Shown here in pieces: positions 56,301-64,000 of a stretch of 64,000 nt of DNA. The position numbers and the translations under genes are program-made. The DNA is taken from positions 67,001 through 131,000 of the forward strand of contig JAOTON010001048.1 of the NCBI GenBank assembly GCA_034440635.1, written 5' to 3'. Within the stretch, counting starts at the first letter, position 1. The number at the start of each line of letters is the position of its first letter. This DNA comes from Lepas anatifera (lineage: Eukaryota > Arthropoda > Thecostraca > Lepadidae). The notes beneath the pieces were generated by a model that had not been told where the DNA came from, did no database searches, and worked only from the letters and a program-made list of their open reading frames with translations.

Positions 56301-58597
56301 TGGGGATAATCGGTCACGTTGGAAGGGATAATGTCTCACCTCAGATGTTTTTCCCGATATGGATTCAATTTGAAATTAGTTGCAGCAAGTGTGTGGCCTC
56401 CTTGAGCCAGATATTGCACCTAATGGCGGAAAACCGATGTAAACCACCGCACATACGTTAGCGCCCGTCACTCAGAAAACATTTATTCAGGTCTACACTG
56501 GCTCACTTTAACACATGCATTAACGGGGTGCCGGTACCCACCCCTCGGGTTTTTTGAGGAGGAAATAAAAACGGCGGTGCTTAGCGCCGGCGTACTTCGC
56601 ATACCTTTTCTATGATTATTTTTACAACTTTTGTCAACATTTTAAGGTTGGGTCACCTCAGGTCAGAGCACCAGTGCAGGTCAAGTGACCTCACCTAAAA
56701 AAAGTTAAAGATCATATAAGTCAAAACAGGGTAAACCTATCCGATTGAAACCTGTATCACATAATTGGCCCACAGAGTTGTCCAAAATATATTCGGGTAT
56801 TTTGATATGGATGATCTAAGGTCAGGTACAAGCCATGACCTCTCCATTGGAAATTCAGTGGGAAAATGGTTGAAACTGAATAACTTAGGAATAGATGGTG
56901 GTGAAGCATTTATTTTAACCACATCAGGTTGGCCTTTTGTCCTTGCGGTTCTTATGATATGTATTTTGATCTAATTTTACCTTGACCTGACCTCAGGTCA
57001 GGTCAAATTCTATATTTGACCTGATTTGACCTGGAAGGGTCATTATACATCATTCGATTTGGCTTGCTGCAAGGATCCCAATGGTCTAGATTGTTTTATG
57101 CTATCTGTACCAGTTCAGAAGTAATGCTTGAAAACCTTCATCTATATGCTATCCCTATGGTGACATGCCTTGACCTCTACTGACCTTAAATGTGACCTGA
57201 CAAAAATGGTTAAAAAAATTTCTATAGGAATTTGGATGAGCTATCTAGTGGCGTTTACCGTTTTTCTCTATCCAGCGTGGTTTTCAAGATCTTAGGGGGG
57301 GCGGGTGCCCCCGTCAAAGCGAGGGTGGCTCAGGCCCCCGTCAATGCGCGTGTTTATACTAATGTCTCCCCAGCTCGTTGAATGAATATTGGACGGCCAT
57401 GCTAAATTTCAGAAGATGGACGCGTTCTGTACATTTCCGAAGAGGTCAGGTATGAGCCATGACCTCTCCATTGAAAATACATGGGAAAATGATTTTAACT
57501 GAATAAGTTATTAAGGAATGGCGATAAAGCCTTTATTGTAACTGCATTAGATTTACCGTGTCCTTTCGGTTCTAATGCTACGCATTTTACCTCATTTGAC
57601 CTTGGTCGGACCTCAGGTCAGGTCAACTCTCATATTTGACCTAGCAAGGTCATATGATATATTATTCGATTCGGCTTGCTGCGAGGATTCGAAGGGTCTA
57701 AATTGTTTTGCTCTATCTTTACTTGCTCAGATGGAATGACCGAAAACTTTAATTTACATGTTATCCATATGACGGCATGTATTAACCTCTAGTGACCTCA
57801 AATGTGACCTGACAAAAAATGGTTCAAATATTTTCGAAAGAGAAGTACATGGGCTACCCAACTCCGTTTACCGTTTGTTTGCTATCTAGCGTGGTTTTTG
57901 AGATCTTGGGGGGGGCGGGTATCCGCCCTCCGTCAAAAGCGAAGGTGGCTCAGATCCCCGTCAGTGCGCGTGTTAAACGGGTCCACCGGTCCGGTGGCTC
58001 CGTCCCAGGACGCGGCCTCGTCACGTGTCACCGGAACAATCCTCTGTTCCGCTGGGCCCGAGAATTGGGATAGCCTCGCCAACTCATACGGTTGGGGCGT
58101 TTGACAGGGAGCGTGCGTACACGGCTGTGTCCCATGGGTGTCGATAAGTGGAAAACCGATACCGTGTCTGCCGATACTGCCGTGTACATAGTGTGTGAGC
58201 GTGTGAGGTTGTGGTGCAAACATTTGAAATCTCCCCGGACCGGAAACGCAATTTTGTAAGGCTCAGTCTGCCTCGCCGTGATGCCATCTATCTCTTGTGT
58301 TTTTCCAGAATCGTTCGATTTCACACTCCCGCAGTGAATTGTTTCCGGAAAATCTAATTTAATGCTCGTCCGCCGCAATTCATTTAGTTTTTTTCTTTCT
58401 CGCCAGAATAAAAAACTGCCAAGTGTTTGTGGCTATGCAAACAATTGGTATCTGCTGATAAAGCATGCGTGTTGTAGGTTGAATCATGTAGAAGTAAGCA
58501 GAAGTTTGCCTGCGATGTGATGTTCTAAGTCTAGTGGGTATAGGTTCAATTGTAAGGAGCTGTATTCCAGTCGGTGGAACATGGGTCGGATAATCTA

Positions 58598-58678
<81 letters not shown>

Positions 58679-61600
58679 GGAGAGAGAGAGAGAGAGAGAG
58701 AGCCCGCTGTGATGCAAGTGACTATTTTAGGGTCAATATCGATATGGTTTCCTCATATAGTATTCCTGTTGAAGATAGATTTGAGACATGCTTGCTTTCC
58801 AACCTGACCAGGCAAGAAACACTGCTTGGCCTGCATGTGAGACGTGAGTTTGGCATCAGTTTTACAAAGCTCATCGGCTCCAGCATCAGGGATTCCACAG
58901 CGGGGTCGGCGTGTTCGTGAGGCTTTGACGGCGTACTGGCTGCTGGTTGGTCCGTCGTTTGTAAGGTTTCTTTAGTTCTATAGTCTCGATATACTGTAGA
59001 ACTAACGGCAGCCCACGGTCAGCTGTTGCAGCTATGCTCCGCCAAGAAACGCCTCGGCAGCAAGCTGTAGGCGGCTGCCGAAATATCCATTGTGCCGCAT
59101 GAAATACTGAGACACATGAAACTACCGGGGATCTGAGGTTGAGGTTTCGGGGCCAGGGACCGCGGCTGAGGTTCCGGGGCCAGGGTCCGAGACTGAGGCT
59201 CCGGTACCGTGGGTCCGAGGCTGAGGCTCCGGTACCGTGGGTCCGAGGCTGAGGCTCCGGTACCGTGGGTCCGAGACTGAGGCTCCGGTACCGTGGGTCC
59301 GAGGCTGAGGCTCCGGTACCGTGGGTCCGAGGCTGAGGCTCCGGTACCGTGGGTCCGAGGCTGAGGCTCCGGTACCGTGGGTCCGAGGCTGAGGCTCCGG
59401 TACCGTGGGTCCGAGGCTGAGGCTCCGGTACCGTGGGTCCGAGACTGAGGCTCCGGTACCGTGGGTCCGAGACTGAGGCTCCGGTACCGTGGGTCCGAGG
59501 CTGAGGCTCCGGTACCGTGGGTCCGAGGCTGAGGCTCCGGTACCGTGGGTCCGAGGCTGAGGCTCCGGTACCGTGGGTCCGAGGCTGAGGCTCCGGTACC
59601 GTGGGTCCGAGGCTGAGGCTCCGGTACCGTGGGTCCGAGGCTGAGGCTCCGGTACCGTGGGTCCGAGACTGAGGCTCCGGTACCGTGGGTCCGAGGCTGA
59701 GGCTCCGGTACCGTGGGTCCGAGGCTGGGGCTCCGGTACCGTGGGTCCGAGGCTGAGGCTCCGGTACCGTGGGTCCGAGGCTGAGGCTCCGGTACCGTGG
59801 GTCCGAGGCTGAGGCTCCGGTACCGTGGGTCCGAGACTGAGGTTCCGGGGCCAGGGTCCGAGGCTGAGGTTCCGGGGCCAGGGTCTGCGGCTGAGGTTTC
59901 AGCGGTGGTCCGCGGCGGGTGTCGGTGATGCGAGTTACGTGTGTTCAGTCTATGGTCGTCCAGACCCGGAGGCAGGCAGCACGGCAGCATTGTGGATGTT
60001 AGTTCTGTTCTTTTTGACGGTCCGTGCATGTGGGCGGATGACTTGGCTAACCACGGCATGCTGTATTGCTATTTGTTTTACTCTGCGTGGTGTGTTTCCC
60101 ATCGGGGAATGCTTAGCGTTGCATGATGATTATTCGGAAGTATTGGGGAAAGGACGTGACCTTTTTGGCTGCTAGATTATTTGCCCCTGTTTGGCGTAGA
60201 AGTTTGTTCATAGGTGTAGGAACGTTCAAGACATTGGTGTGGGGGGGAGGGAGGAGCAAGGTGTATTTTGAAGTCGTTTCTATCCGGTCGACGCCATAGG
60301 GCCAATGGCTAAGACCTTGAACATGGGTGCTATGGCTCCCTGCCTGTCCTCCCCCTGTTCCTACACTTGAGTTTGTTGAATCTGTTGCATTGGAAATGTG
60401 ATTTGTTCATTTTACAATCTGTGTTTTGAGGGAATGGTCGTTTAAATGACACGTAACATTTGTCACGAAGAGGGGCGTGAACATTGGGTCTCGAAATGTG
60501 CTCATTCGTAAATTGTATCCGGTAGGGGGGGGGACTGACTGCCCGATCAGGCGTCCACCGTGTGATGACGGGGTGGGTGAGAGGCGTGGCCAAAAATCCC
60601 CGGTATCGAGGCAGTTCACCTTCATTAAATTTGGGAATATGTATGTTACTCCTACTCGGTAAGTGGTAGAAAATGCCAAGATGATCCGGCGAGTGCCGGG
60701 ATTTCTGGGGAAATCTCCCCATGGTTAGGCGGCGGGGGGACGCGTCCCCGTCGTACTACCATCCACCCCCTCCCTGTTTCTGGCGCACATTGGCATGACT
60801 CTAGGTATGCACGTATTAGTATTTCTACTTTATGGAAGTTTAAGCCGAACTTTTCGCACTCGATGGATCATCCCAGAATTTTCGTCTGCATACCGAGTAG
60901 GAGTAGGATACATATTTTCAGATGATCATTCTTTTTGTGTCAGCATTTCTGCTTAGAGGCTGGTACGGCATTGCTGGGCAGTCTCAGCACTATGGGATTC
61001 TCCTCCTCAGTGGCGGATCCAGCCGGTTGGTTTTGGAGGAGCAAAGCAAAGTCGAAAAGCAAAAAAAAACGTCATGAAGTGAAAAAATAGTGTTACCATA
61101 ATATAACTTGACGGTAAAATTTGGGATCTTTCAGGCGAAAGGCAAAAAAAGCGTCACGGGGGAGAAAAAGACATGGACTCAAGATACTTCCTTCCTATCC
61201 AAGACGCAATATTTACACTGCACTTAAATGGTTGTTTGAAGTTGAGAGTTGGAGCACCAAAATCTTGCTTATAAACTAAAAAGGAGTCGGGGTATAAAGG
61301 AGCTCGACTGCTTGGGGGAACATAGTCCTGCCCCGAGCTTTTCCATTTGGGGAAAATGCCTTTTTTGCCCCCTGGATCCGCCACTGCTCCTCCTGGTGCC
61401 AGTTTTAGCAAGATCGGCTCGTGTGCCTGACACCTTAGCCTGACCGCTTATATGCGTTGGCAGCTGCCCACCGAGCTCCTGCGGCGAAGGTGGCGCCGCG
61501 CCCGGCCGCTGCGGGAAGGACAGCTGCTGGCGACAACCGCCAAGCGGAGGTGAGCGTCGCGTTTTTTGTAGCGGGTTGCGTACAAAGGTACGTCAAAAGT

Positions 61601-63703
61601 CCGTGTGGCTATAGCACGTATGGCTATAGAACGTTTAGCTGAATTACGTACGGTAAAATGTGTGTAATGCTAAAAGTACGGAAGGAAAGGTTGGTACGGT
61701 ATGAAGTATGTGAGGTAAAATGTCCGTAATATAAAATACTAAGGTTAACGTTCTCACGGTATAAAGTACGTAGTGCCAAAGTACATATCGTACAGTGGTG
61801 CGCTTTGACTTACACGTAAGCTGTCCAAACTGAAATGCGGATCCATGGGAAGTAGGGAGGGCAAGTATTGCGTTGCCCTATAGTTGTAATAAACCGCACA
61901 TGTGATTTAAGTGAGGTAAAGATGCTATATATTAACGACGCTTATTTTGTGGCGATTTCGGGCGTGGCTGTATTGGCTTATTCCAGGGGAATGGAGATCA
62001 TCTTCAAGTCACCATATAGGCTAAATTCAGTTTCATGCCATAATTTTAATCATTGTTTTACTTTATTCTCAAGTGTCACTCTGGGTCCTAATAGAAGCCT
62101 GTTTTTAAAAAGAAAGTTTCATTTGTTTTCATATTTATTTGTGGTGCAAGCTCCAAATGTGGTGTGTGCTGGGTGCAGTGTTTGGGCCCTCCTGGGTGCT
62201 GTGGTGTGTCCTCATGGGTGCGTGCTGGGTGCTGTGGTGAGTCCCTCCTGGGTGCTGTGGTGGGTCCCTCCTGGGTGCTGTGGTGGGTCCCTCCTGAGTG
62301 CTGTGGTGGGTCCCTCCTGGGTGCTGTGGTGAGTCCCTCCTGAGTGCTGTGGTGGGTCCCTCCTGGGTGCTGCGGTGGGTCCCTCCTGGGTGCTGTGGTG
62401 GGTCCCTCCTGGGTGCTGTGGTGGGTCCCTCCTGGGCTCTCTGGTGTGTTGGTGTGGTGCTGTGGTGGGTCCCTCCTGGGTGTTTTGGTGGGTCCCTCCT
62501 GGGTGCTGTGGTGCGTCCCTCCTGAGTGCTGTGGTGGGTCCCTCCTGGGTGCTGTGGTGGGTCCCTCCTGGGTGCTGTGGTGGGTCCCTCCTGGGTGCTG
62601 TGGTGGGTCCCTCCTGGGTGCTGTGGTGGGTCCCTCCTGGGTGCTGTGGTGGGTCCCTCCTGAGTGCTGTGGTGGGTCCCTCCTGGGTGCTGTGGTGGGT
62701 CCCTCCTGGATGCTGTGGTGGGTACCTCCTGGGTGCTGTGGTGGGTCCCTCCTGGGTGCTGTGGTGGATCACTCCTGGGTGCTGTGGTGGGTCCCTCCTG
62801 GGCTCTCTGGTGTGGCGGTGCGGTGCTGAGGGGTGACGCGTCGCCGCAGGTGGTAAGCCTGAGACTTCAGCTGGATGACACCAGGCTGGGCGTGGAGGGA
62901 CTGGAGAAGGAGCGTGACTTCTACTTTGGTAAACTGCGCGACATAGAGCTCATCTGCCAAGAGGAGAGTGGAGAAGGGAACGACCTCATCCAGCGCATCC
63001 TGCAGATACTCTACGCCACAGAGGTGCGTGACTCGCACTAACGTCCTCCGGTGTAGCTGGAACTGGGAGTCCCGCTTCGACTTGATGGAGCTTTCCGAAG
63101 TGGTGCGACAGTGTTAGATCTGTGTGGATTTCGCTTTGATGAAAATCGTTTGAAGTAACGTCACACCCGTTTCCCGCCGGCGCGCTAAGCCCCCTGCTCG
63201 CGCTTTAGTCCCGCCAAGCTTTACACTTCCGTGCTTTGAGCGGGTGGCGTAAGCAGAGCAGAATATACAGGCATTGTGTTTCCATTTCATTGGGCATGCA
63301 GCCTCCGACAGAGCCGAGAGGTACACAGGCAGCTATAAACGAGTGCGTTGCCCGAGTGAGCGATAGGCATGCCTATAGCCACAGCTCCCAATCTCGGAAA
63401 GGGGAAGAGGACCGGTATTTACTTGGCTTTGTATTAAATACGTGTTTGGACTCGGACTGGGAAAAATAAGACGGAATAAGCTATCTCTGAGATTTTGTGT
63501 TTGTATTCCACATCATCTACGATAAGGACACTGTCACCCCCTCCCCCCTTTAAAAAGACATTGAACGGCCACTACAGTATGACCTTCCCCTCTTCCCAGG
63601 ACGGGCTCGCGATATGACCTGCCTCTCTCCCCAGGATGGATTCGCCGTGCCTGAGGAGGAGGACGGGGTTCCCCCACCGCCACAGGTCGAGGAGGAGTAC
63701 TAG
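41157..63703 (+). CDS. MAPRE1-like: EB1-type microtubule plus-end-tracking protein (six coding exons)
   Basis: EB1 proteins bind growing microtubule ends through an N-terminal calponin-homology domain and recruit partners through a C-terminal coiled-coil/EB-homology domain and an EEY tail recognised by CAP-Gly proteins. All these parts are visible. Coding exons: 41157-41316, 41941-42047, 55916 to about 56159, 61464-61549, 62850-63023 and 63635-63703. Exon phases agree at every junction that can be checked (1, 0, 1, 0, 0). The first exon reads [20 protein letters not shown], very close to insect EB1 as I remember it. The deduced protein is about 280-300 residues, the usual family length. The start has a strong Kozak context. 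Only the donor of exon 3 is unresolved. The paralogue number of the organism is unknown, so the symbol is by family. Confidence 0.96.
41941..42047 (+). CDS. MAPRE1-like: EB1 coding exon 2
   Basis: Follows an acceptor ending TCTCGCCCAG. Encodes [20 protein letters not shown] and [11 protein letters not shown], the middle of the CH domain with the conserved EYIQNFK microtubule-binding surface. The donor is AGG followed by GTGAGA. It joins in phase to exon 1. Confidence 0.96.
43033..44968 (-). mobile_element. 5'-truncated CR1/Jockey-like LINE inserted in the foldback arm
   Basis: Flanked by ATTT (43029-43032 and 44969-44972), and the arm text on both sides (TTTCGATTT/ATACTAGATGG) is continuous in the opposite arm at 52021-52035. 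The 3' end on the minus strand is a short ATACAGA-type tandem tail (about 43033-43051). The endonuclease is missing, so this is a 5'-truncated copy. Confidence 0.9.
43171..44970 (-). pseudogene. LINE reverse transcriptase, uninterrupted frame but truncated and altered
   Basis: A 599-codon open frame. Motifs in order: [79 protein letters not shown] (catalytic DD kept, FADD altered to FTDD), [11 protein letters not shown]. This is a CR1/Jockey-group polymerase. The N-terminal endonuclease is absent because of 5' truncation. The apparent start ATG is built from the insertion junction (44968-44970), so it is not a native start. Substitution of the Asp usual in AFDSVNH by Thr suggests decay. Confidence 0.92.
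46144..47754 (+). pseudogene. I-group LINE ORF1 (gag-like, CCHC knuckles), frameshifted
   Basis: ATG at 46144 opens [14 protein letters not shown] but meets a stop at 46192; the main frame is open from upstream of 46257 to 47288. It contains three cysteine knuckles: [28 protein letters not shown], and a third with [15 protein letters not shown]. The Pro/Ser-rich tail continues in a third frame to 47754, implying an indel near 47240-47280. Related proteins bind element RNA. The two shifts make this copy inactive as read. Confidence 0.85.
47806..51526 (+). pseudogene. I-group LINE ORF2: endonuclease, reverse transcriptase, RNase H, with two 1-nt deletions
   Basis: Starts [19 protein letters not shown]. 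Endonuclease motifs: [24 protein letters not shown] and the HGSDHFSI catalytic His. Polymerase motifs: [34 protein letters not shown], then the catalytic D block in another frame at 49545, [14 protein letters not shown], and LFVDDFTIW. RNase H follows: [28 protein letters not shown] and [22 protein letters not shown]-terminal CARC...RHVLVDC zinc motif ends it. Frames change 1 to 0 near 49541 and 0 to 2 near 49600; both are explained by single-base losses. Confidence 0.93.
51818..51906. repeat. Perfect 33-bp hairpin at the centre of the foldback element
   Basis: Arms 51818-51850 and 51874-51906 are exact reverse complements, separated by 23 nt. Surrounding arms continue the inversion imperfectly outward to the element ends. 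Confidence 0.97.
52919..53952. other. EB1 intron 2, no feature recognised
   Basis: Mixed-composition unique DNA. Two small overlapping frames near 53640-53900 are not recognised. Confidence 0.45.
53953..55500. repeat. 19-bp minisatellite in EB1 intron 2
   Basis: Unit GACCTGGTCTCTGTAGTAT, about 70 copies with variants (GATCTC, TGTACTGG, TCCTGG). Larger blocks of roughly 170 bp recur between 54640 and 55140. The 398-codon minus-strand frame across it is a repeat read-through. Confidence 0.97.
55916..56159 (+). CDS. MAPRE1-like: EB1 coding exon 3 (end of CH domain and linker); 3' edge uncertain
   Basis: The acceptor ACCGCCCCCAG is followed by GTCATTGCA. Encodes [20 protein letters not shown] and [20 protein letters not shown], the strongly conserved end of the CH domain, up to GGEP at 56050. 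A Gly- and Ala-rich basic stretch follows; the frame is open to 56293. Exon 4 needs a donor in phase 1; the GT at 56160-56161 fits the phase but is a weak match, so the true end lies somewhere between 56051 and 56293. Confidence 0.85.
56508..57976. mobile_element. TTAA-flanked AGGTCA-rich element with internal duplication, EB1 intron 3
   Basis: Left tip TTAACACATGCATTAACGGG (56508) and right tip GCGCGTGTTAA (ending 57976) are imperfect inverted repeats, each carrying TTAA. Blocks 56820-57355 and 57443-57976 are direct diverged copies (offset about 620 bp). Internal text GATCTAAGGTCAGGT and GACCTCTCCATTGGAAA matches the 1.2- and 4.1-kb elements, so they belong to one superfamily. No transposase frame is present. 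Confidence 0.7.
57977..58600. other. EB1 intron 3, no feature recognised
   Basis: Contains overlapping small frames on both strands near 57900-58380, none recognised. Confidence 0.4.
58601..58702. repeat. GA microsatellite
   Basis: About 100 bp of GA dinucleotide with two one-base interruptions near 58669-58680. Confidence 0.97.
59142..59900. repeat. 28-bp minisatellite in EB1 intron 3
   Basis: Unit period is 28 bp (for example GTCCGAG starts at 59241 and 59269), about 25 copies, containing GAGGCTCCGGTACCGTGG. Copies are very similar to each other, with GAGGCT/GAGACT alternation. Edge units use GGTTCCGGGGCCAGG instead. The 346-codon minus-strand frame is a read-through. Confidence 0.97.
60209..60369. 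mobile_element. 161-bp hAT-like MITE, EB1 intron 3
   Basis: Tips CATAGGTGTAGGAAC and GTTCCTACACTTG are inverted repeats. The perfect 8-bp duplication AGTTTGTT flanks it (60201-60208 and 60370-60377). The tip matches that of the 6.5-kb element at 24106-30636. Confidence 0.88.
60378..61007. other. EB1 intron 3, no feature recognised
   Basis: No exon-like or repeat structure was identified. CCTACTCGGT near 60650 recurs as its complement near 60890. Confidence 0.4.
61008..61386. mobile_element. 379-bp hAT-like MITE, EB1 intron 3
   Basis: Perfect 15-bp inverted tips, CAGTGGCGGATCCAG and CTGGATCCGCCACTG, with a perfect 8-bp duplication CTCCTCCT (61000-61007 and 61387-61394). No frame. It ends 77 bp before exon 4. 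Confidence 0.95.
61464..61549 (+). CDS. MAPRE1-like: EB1 coding exon 4 (basic Ala/Pro linker)
   Basis: The acceptor GCGTTGGCAG precedes an 86-base stretch read as [20 protein letters not shown] plus AGDNRQAE, ending at a consensus donor, GAG followed by GTGAGC. Composition matches the positively charged Ala/Pro linker of EB1 proteins. Phase joins exon 5 exactly. The linker is not conserved in sequence, so this call rests on splice sites, phase and composition. Confidence 0.75.
61550..62160. other. EB1 intron 4, first part, no feature recognised
   Basis: Short phrases of the type GGTA..GTACGTA recur between 61580 and 61790 (CGTACGGTA, GGTATGAAGTA, GGTATAAAGTACGTA), a degenerate simple repeat. 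No frame is recognised. Confidence 0.4.
62166..62826. repeat. 23-bp minisatellite ending at the exon 5 splice acceptor
   Basis: Period 23 bp, built on GTGCTGTGGTGGGTCCCTCC, about 28 copies. A longer block ending in GGGCTCTCTGGTGTG occurs twice (about 62430 and 62800). The array stops about 24 bp before the exon 5 acceptor. Open frames across it on both strands are read-throughs. Confidence 0.97.
62850..63023 (+). CDS. MAPRE1-like: EB1 coding exon 5 (coiled coil / EB-homology domain)
   Basis: The acceptor CGCCGCAG is followed by 58 codons that include [20 protein letters not shown] and [17 protein letters not shown], then [14 protein letters not shown] is the signature of the EB-homology domain, which dimerises and binds SxIP-motif partners. 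The donor is GAG followed by GTGCGT. Length and phase match the family. Confidence 0.97.
63024..63577. other. EB1 intron 5, no feature recognised
   Basis: Unique DNA with no repeat or frame of note. Confidence 0.5.
63578..63647 (+). repeat. 35-bp tandem duplication spanning the exon 6 splice acceptor
   Basis: 63578-63612 and 63613-63647 are tandem copies, 27 of 35 positions identical. Each contains TATGACCT, a pyrimidine run, CAG and the start of a DGLA/DGFA coding stretch. Two acceptors result, at 63598-63599 and 63633-63634. Confidence 0.9.
63635..63703 (+). CDS. MAPRE1-like: EB1 coding exon 6 (acidic tail, EEY end)
   Basis: Encodes [20 protein letters not shown] and then EY before TAG. 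The terminal EEY is the motif bound by CAP-Gly domains (as in CLIP-170 and p150Glued). The preceding acceptor has the run CTGCCTCTCTCCCCAG. It joins in phase to ...YATE of exon 5. Confidence 0.97.
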   Translation, partial: DGFAVPEEEDGVPPPPQVEEEY

Positions 63704-63854
63704 GGACCTCAGGTGACTGGTTTCTGACCTCCGGGGTCGACGCACACTGCCTGCCGTCTGAGCACGACCGGTCCGGAGCCGCCGCGTCCGCTCAGGCTCC
63801 CGAGTGGAGTCTGGTGCTTCAGCTAACGCCTTACAGCGCAGCTTCCATCTAACA

Positions 63855-64000
63855 CCTGCCAGTGACACGTCGCCGCGCCTGTCACTGCCCCAGTGACACC
63901 CCACCGCGCCAGTCGCTGACGCAGTGACATTTCACAACAGCGGTCACTGACCCAGTGACACTTCACTGCAATAGTCACTGACCCAGTGACGTCACCGCAC
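63855..64000. repeat. 31-bp tandem repeat with internal palindrome, EB1 3' UTR
   Basis: Units start at about 63881, 63912, 63943 and 63974, an exact 31-bp period, with an earlier partial unit. Each holds GTCACTGACCCAGTGAC, a 7-bp stem with a 3-nt loop. The array runs off the end of the window. Confidence 0.9.

Noticed and set aside
55856..56339. Minus-strand frames of 119-153 codons over EB1 exon 3
   Set aside because: Antisense shadows of the Gly/Ala-rich exon.
59019..60059. 346-codon minus-strand frame with [17 protein letters not shown] repeats
   Set aside because: Produced by the 28-bp minisatellite, which lacks stops in this orientation.
62212..62836. Open frames on both strands across the 23-bp array
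   Set aside because: Simultaneous openness in several frames is due to the repeat composition.

Overview
This is eukaryotic, almost certainly invertebrate DNA, with long introns, many transposable elements and minisatellites. The one confident host gene is an EB1-type microtubule plus-end protein (MAPRE family) on the + strand, 41157-63703. It has six coding exons and its last intron runs over 13-14 kb at the longest. The EB1 N-terminus and the mix of LINE, Ty3/gypsy and hAT-like elements fit an arthropod, perhaps a crustacean; the species cannot be fixed from sequence alone.

Layout. 1-7.3 kb: a family of TTAA-flanked, piggyBac-like non-autonomous elements unusually rich in AGGTCA/TGACCT, plus a dead LINE fragment. 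8.5-31 kb: a nested stack of hAT-like non-autonomous elements whose interiors are about 20-bp minisatellites. Three insertions can be read from terminal inverted repeats and 8-bp target duplications: 12361-23756, 24106-30636, and 24855-28882 inside the latter. A full L1/Tx1-type LINE (18625-23571, minus strand, poly(A), 18-bp target duplication) sits inside the first. The arrays on either side of these insertions are halves of the same array. 31-33.5 kb: mostly unrecognised AT-rich DNA. 33494-38171: a complete but defective Ty3/gypsy element (minus strand) with 210-bp LTRs and a GCGTA target duplication. 38.2-41.1 kb: a GC-rich repeat, then unrecognised sequence leading into the EB1 start.

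EB1 gene. Exons 1-3 encode the calponin-homology domain, exon 4 a basic Ala/Pro linker, exon 5 the coiled-coil/EB-homology domain and exon 6 the acidic EEY tail. Intron 2 holds a long foldback element (42471-52918) whose arm was hit by two LINEs, then a 19-bp minisatellite. Intron 3 holds a TTAA element pair, a GA microsatellite, a 28-bp minisatellite and two small hAT-like MITEs with perfect 8-bp target duplications. Intron 4 ends in a 23-bp minisatellite abutting the exon 5 acceptor. A 35-bp tandem duplication has copied the exon 6 splice acceptor; the upstream copy would yield an EB1 lacking EEY. The window ends in a 31-bp hairpin repeat in the 3' UTR.

No tRNA, rRNA, CRISPR or prokaryotic feature was seen. 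Most long open frames in the window are read-throughs of tandem repeats, not genes.
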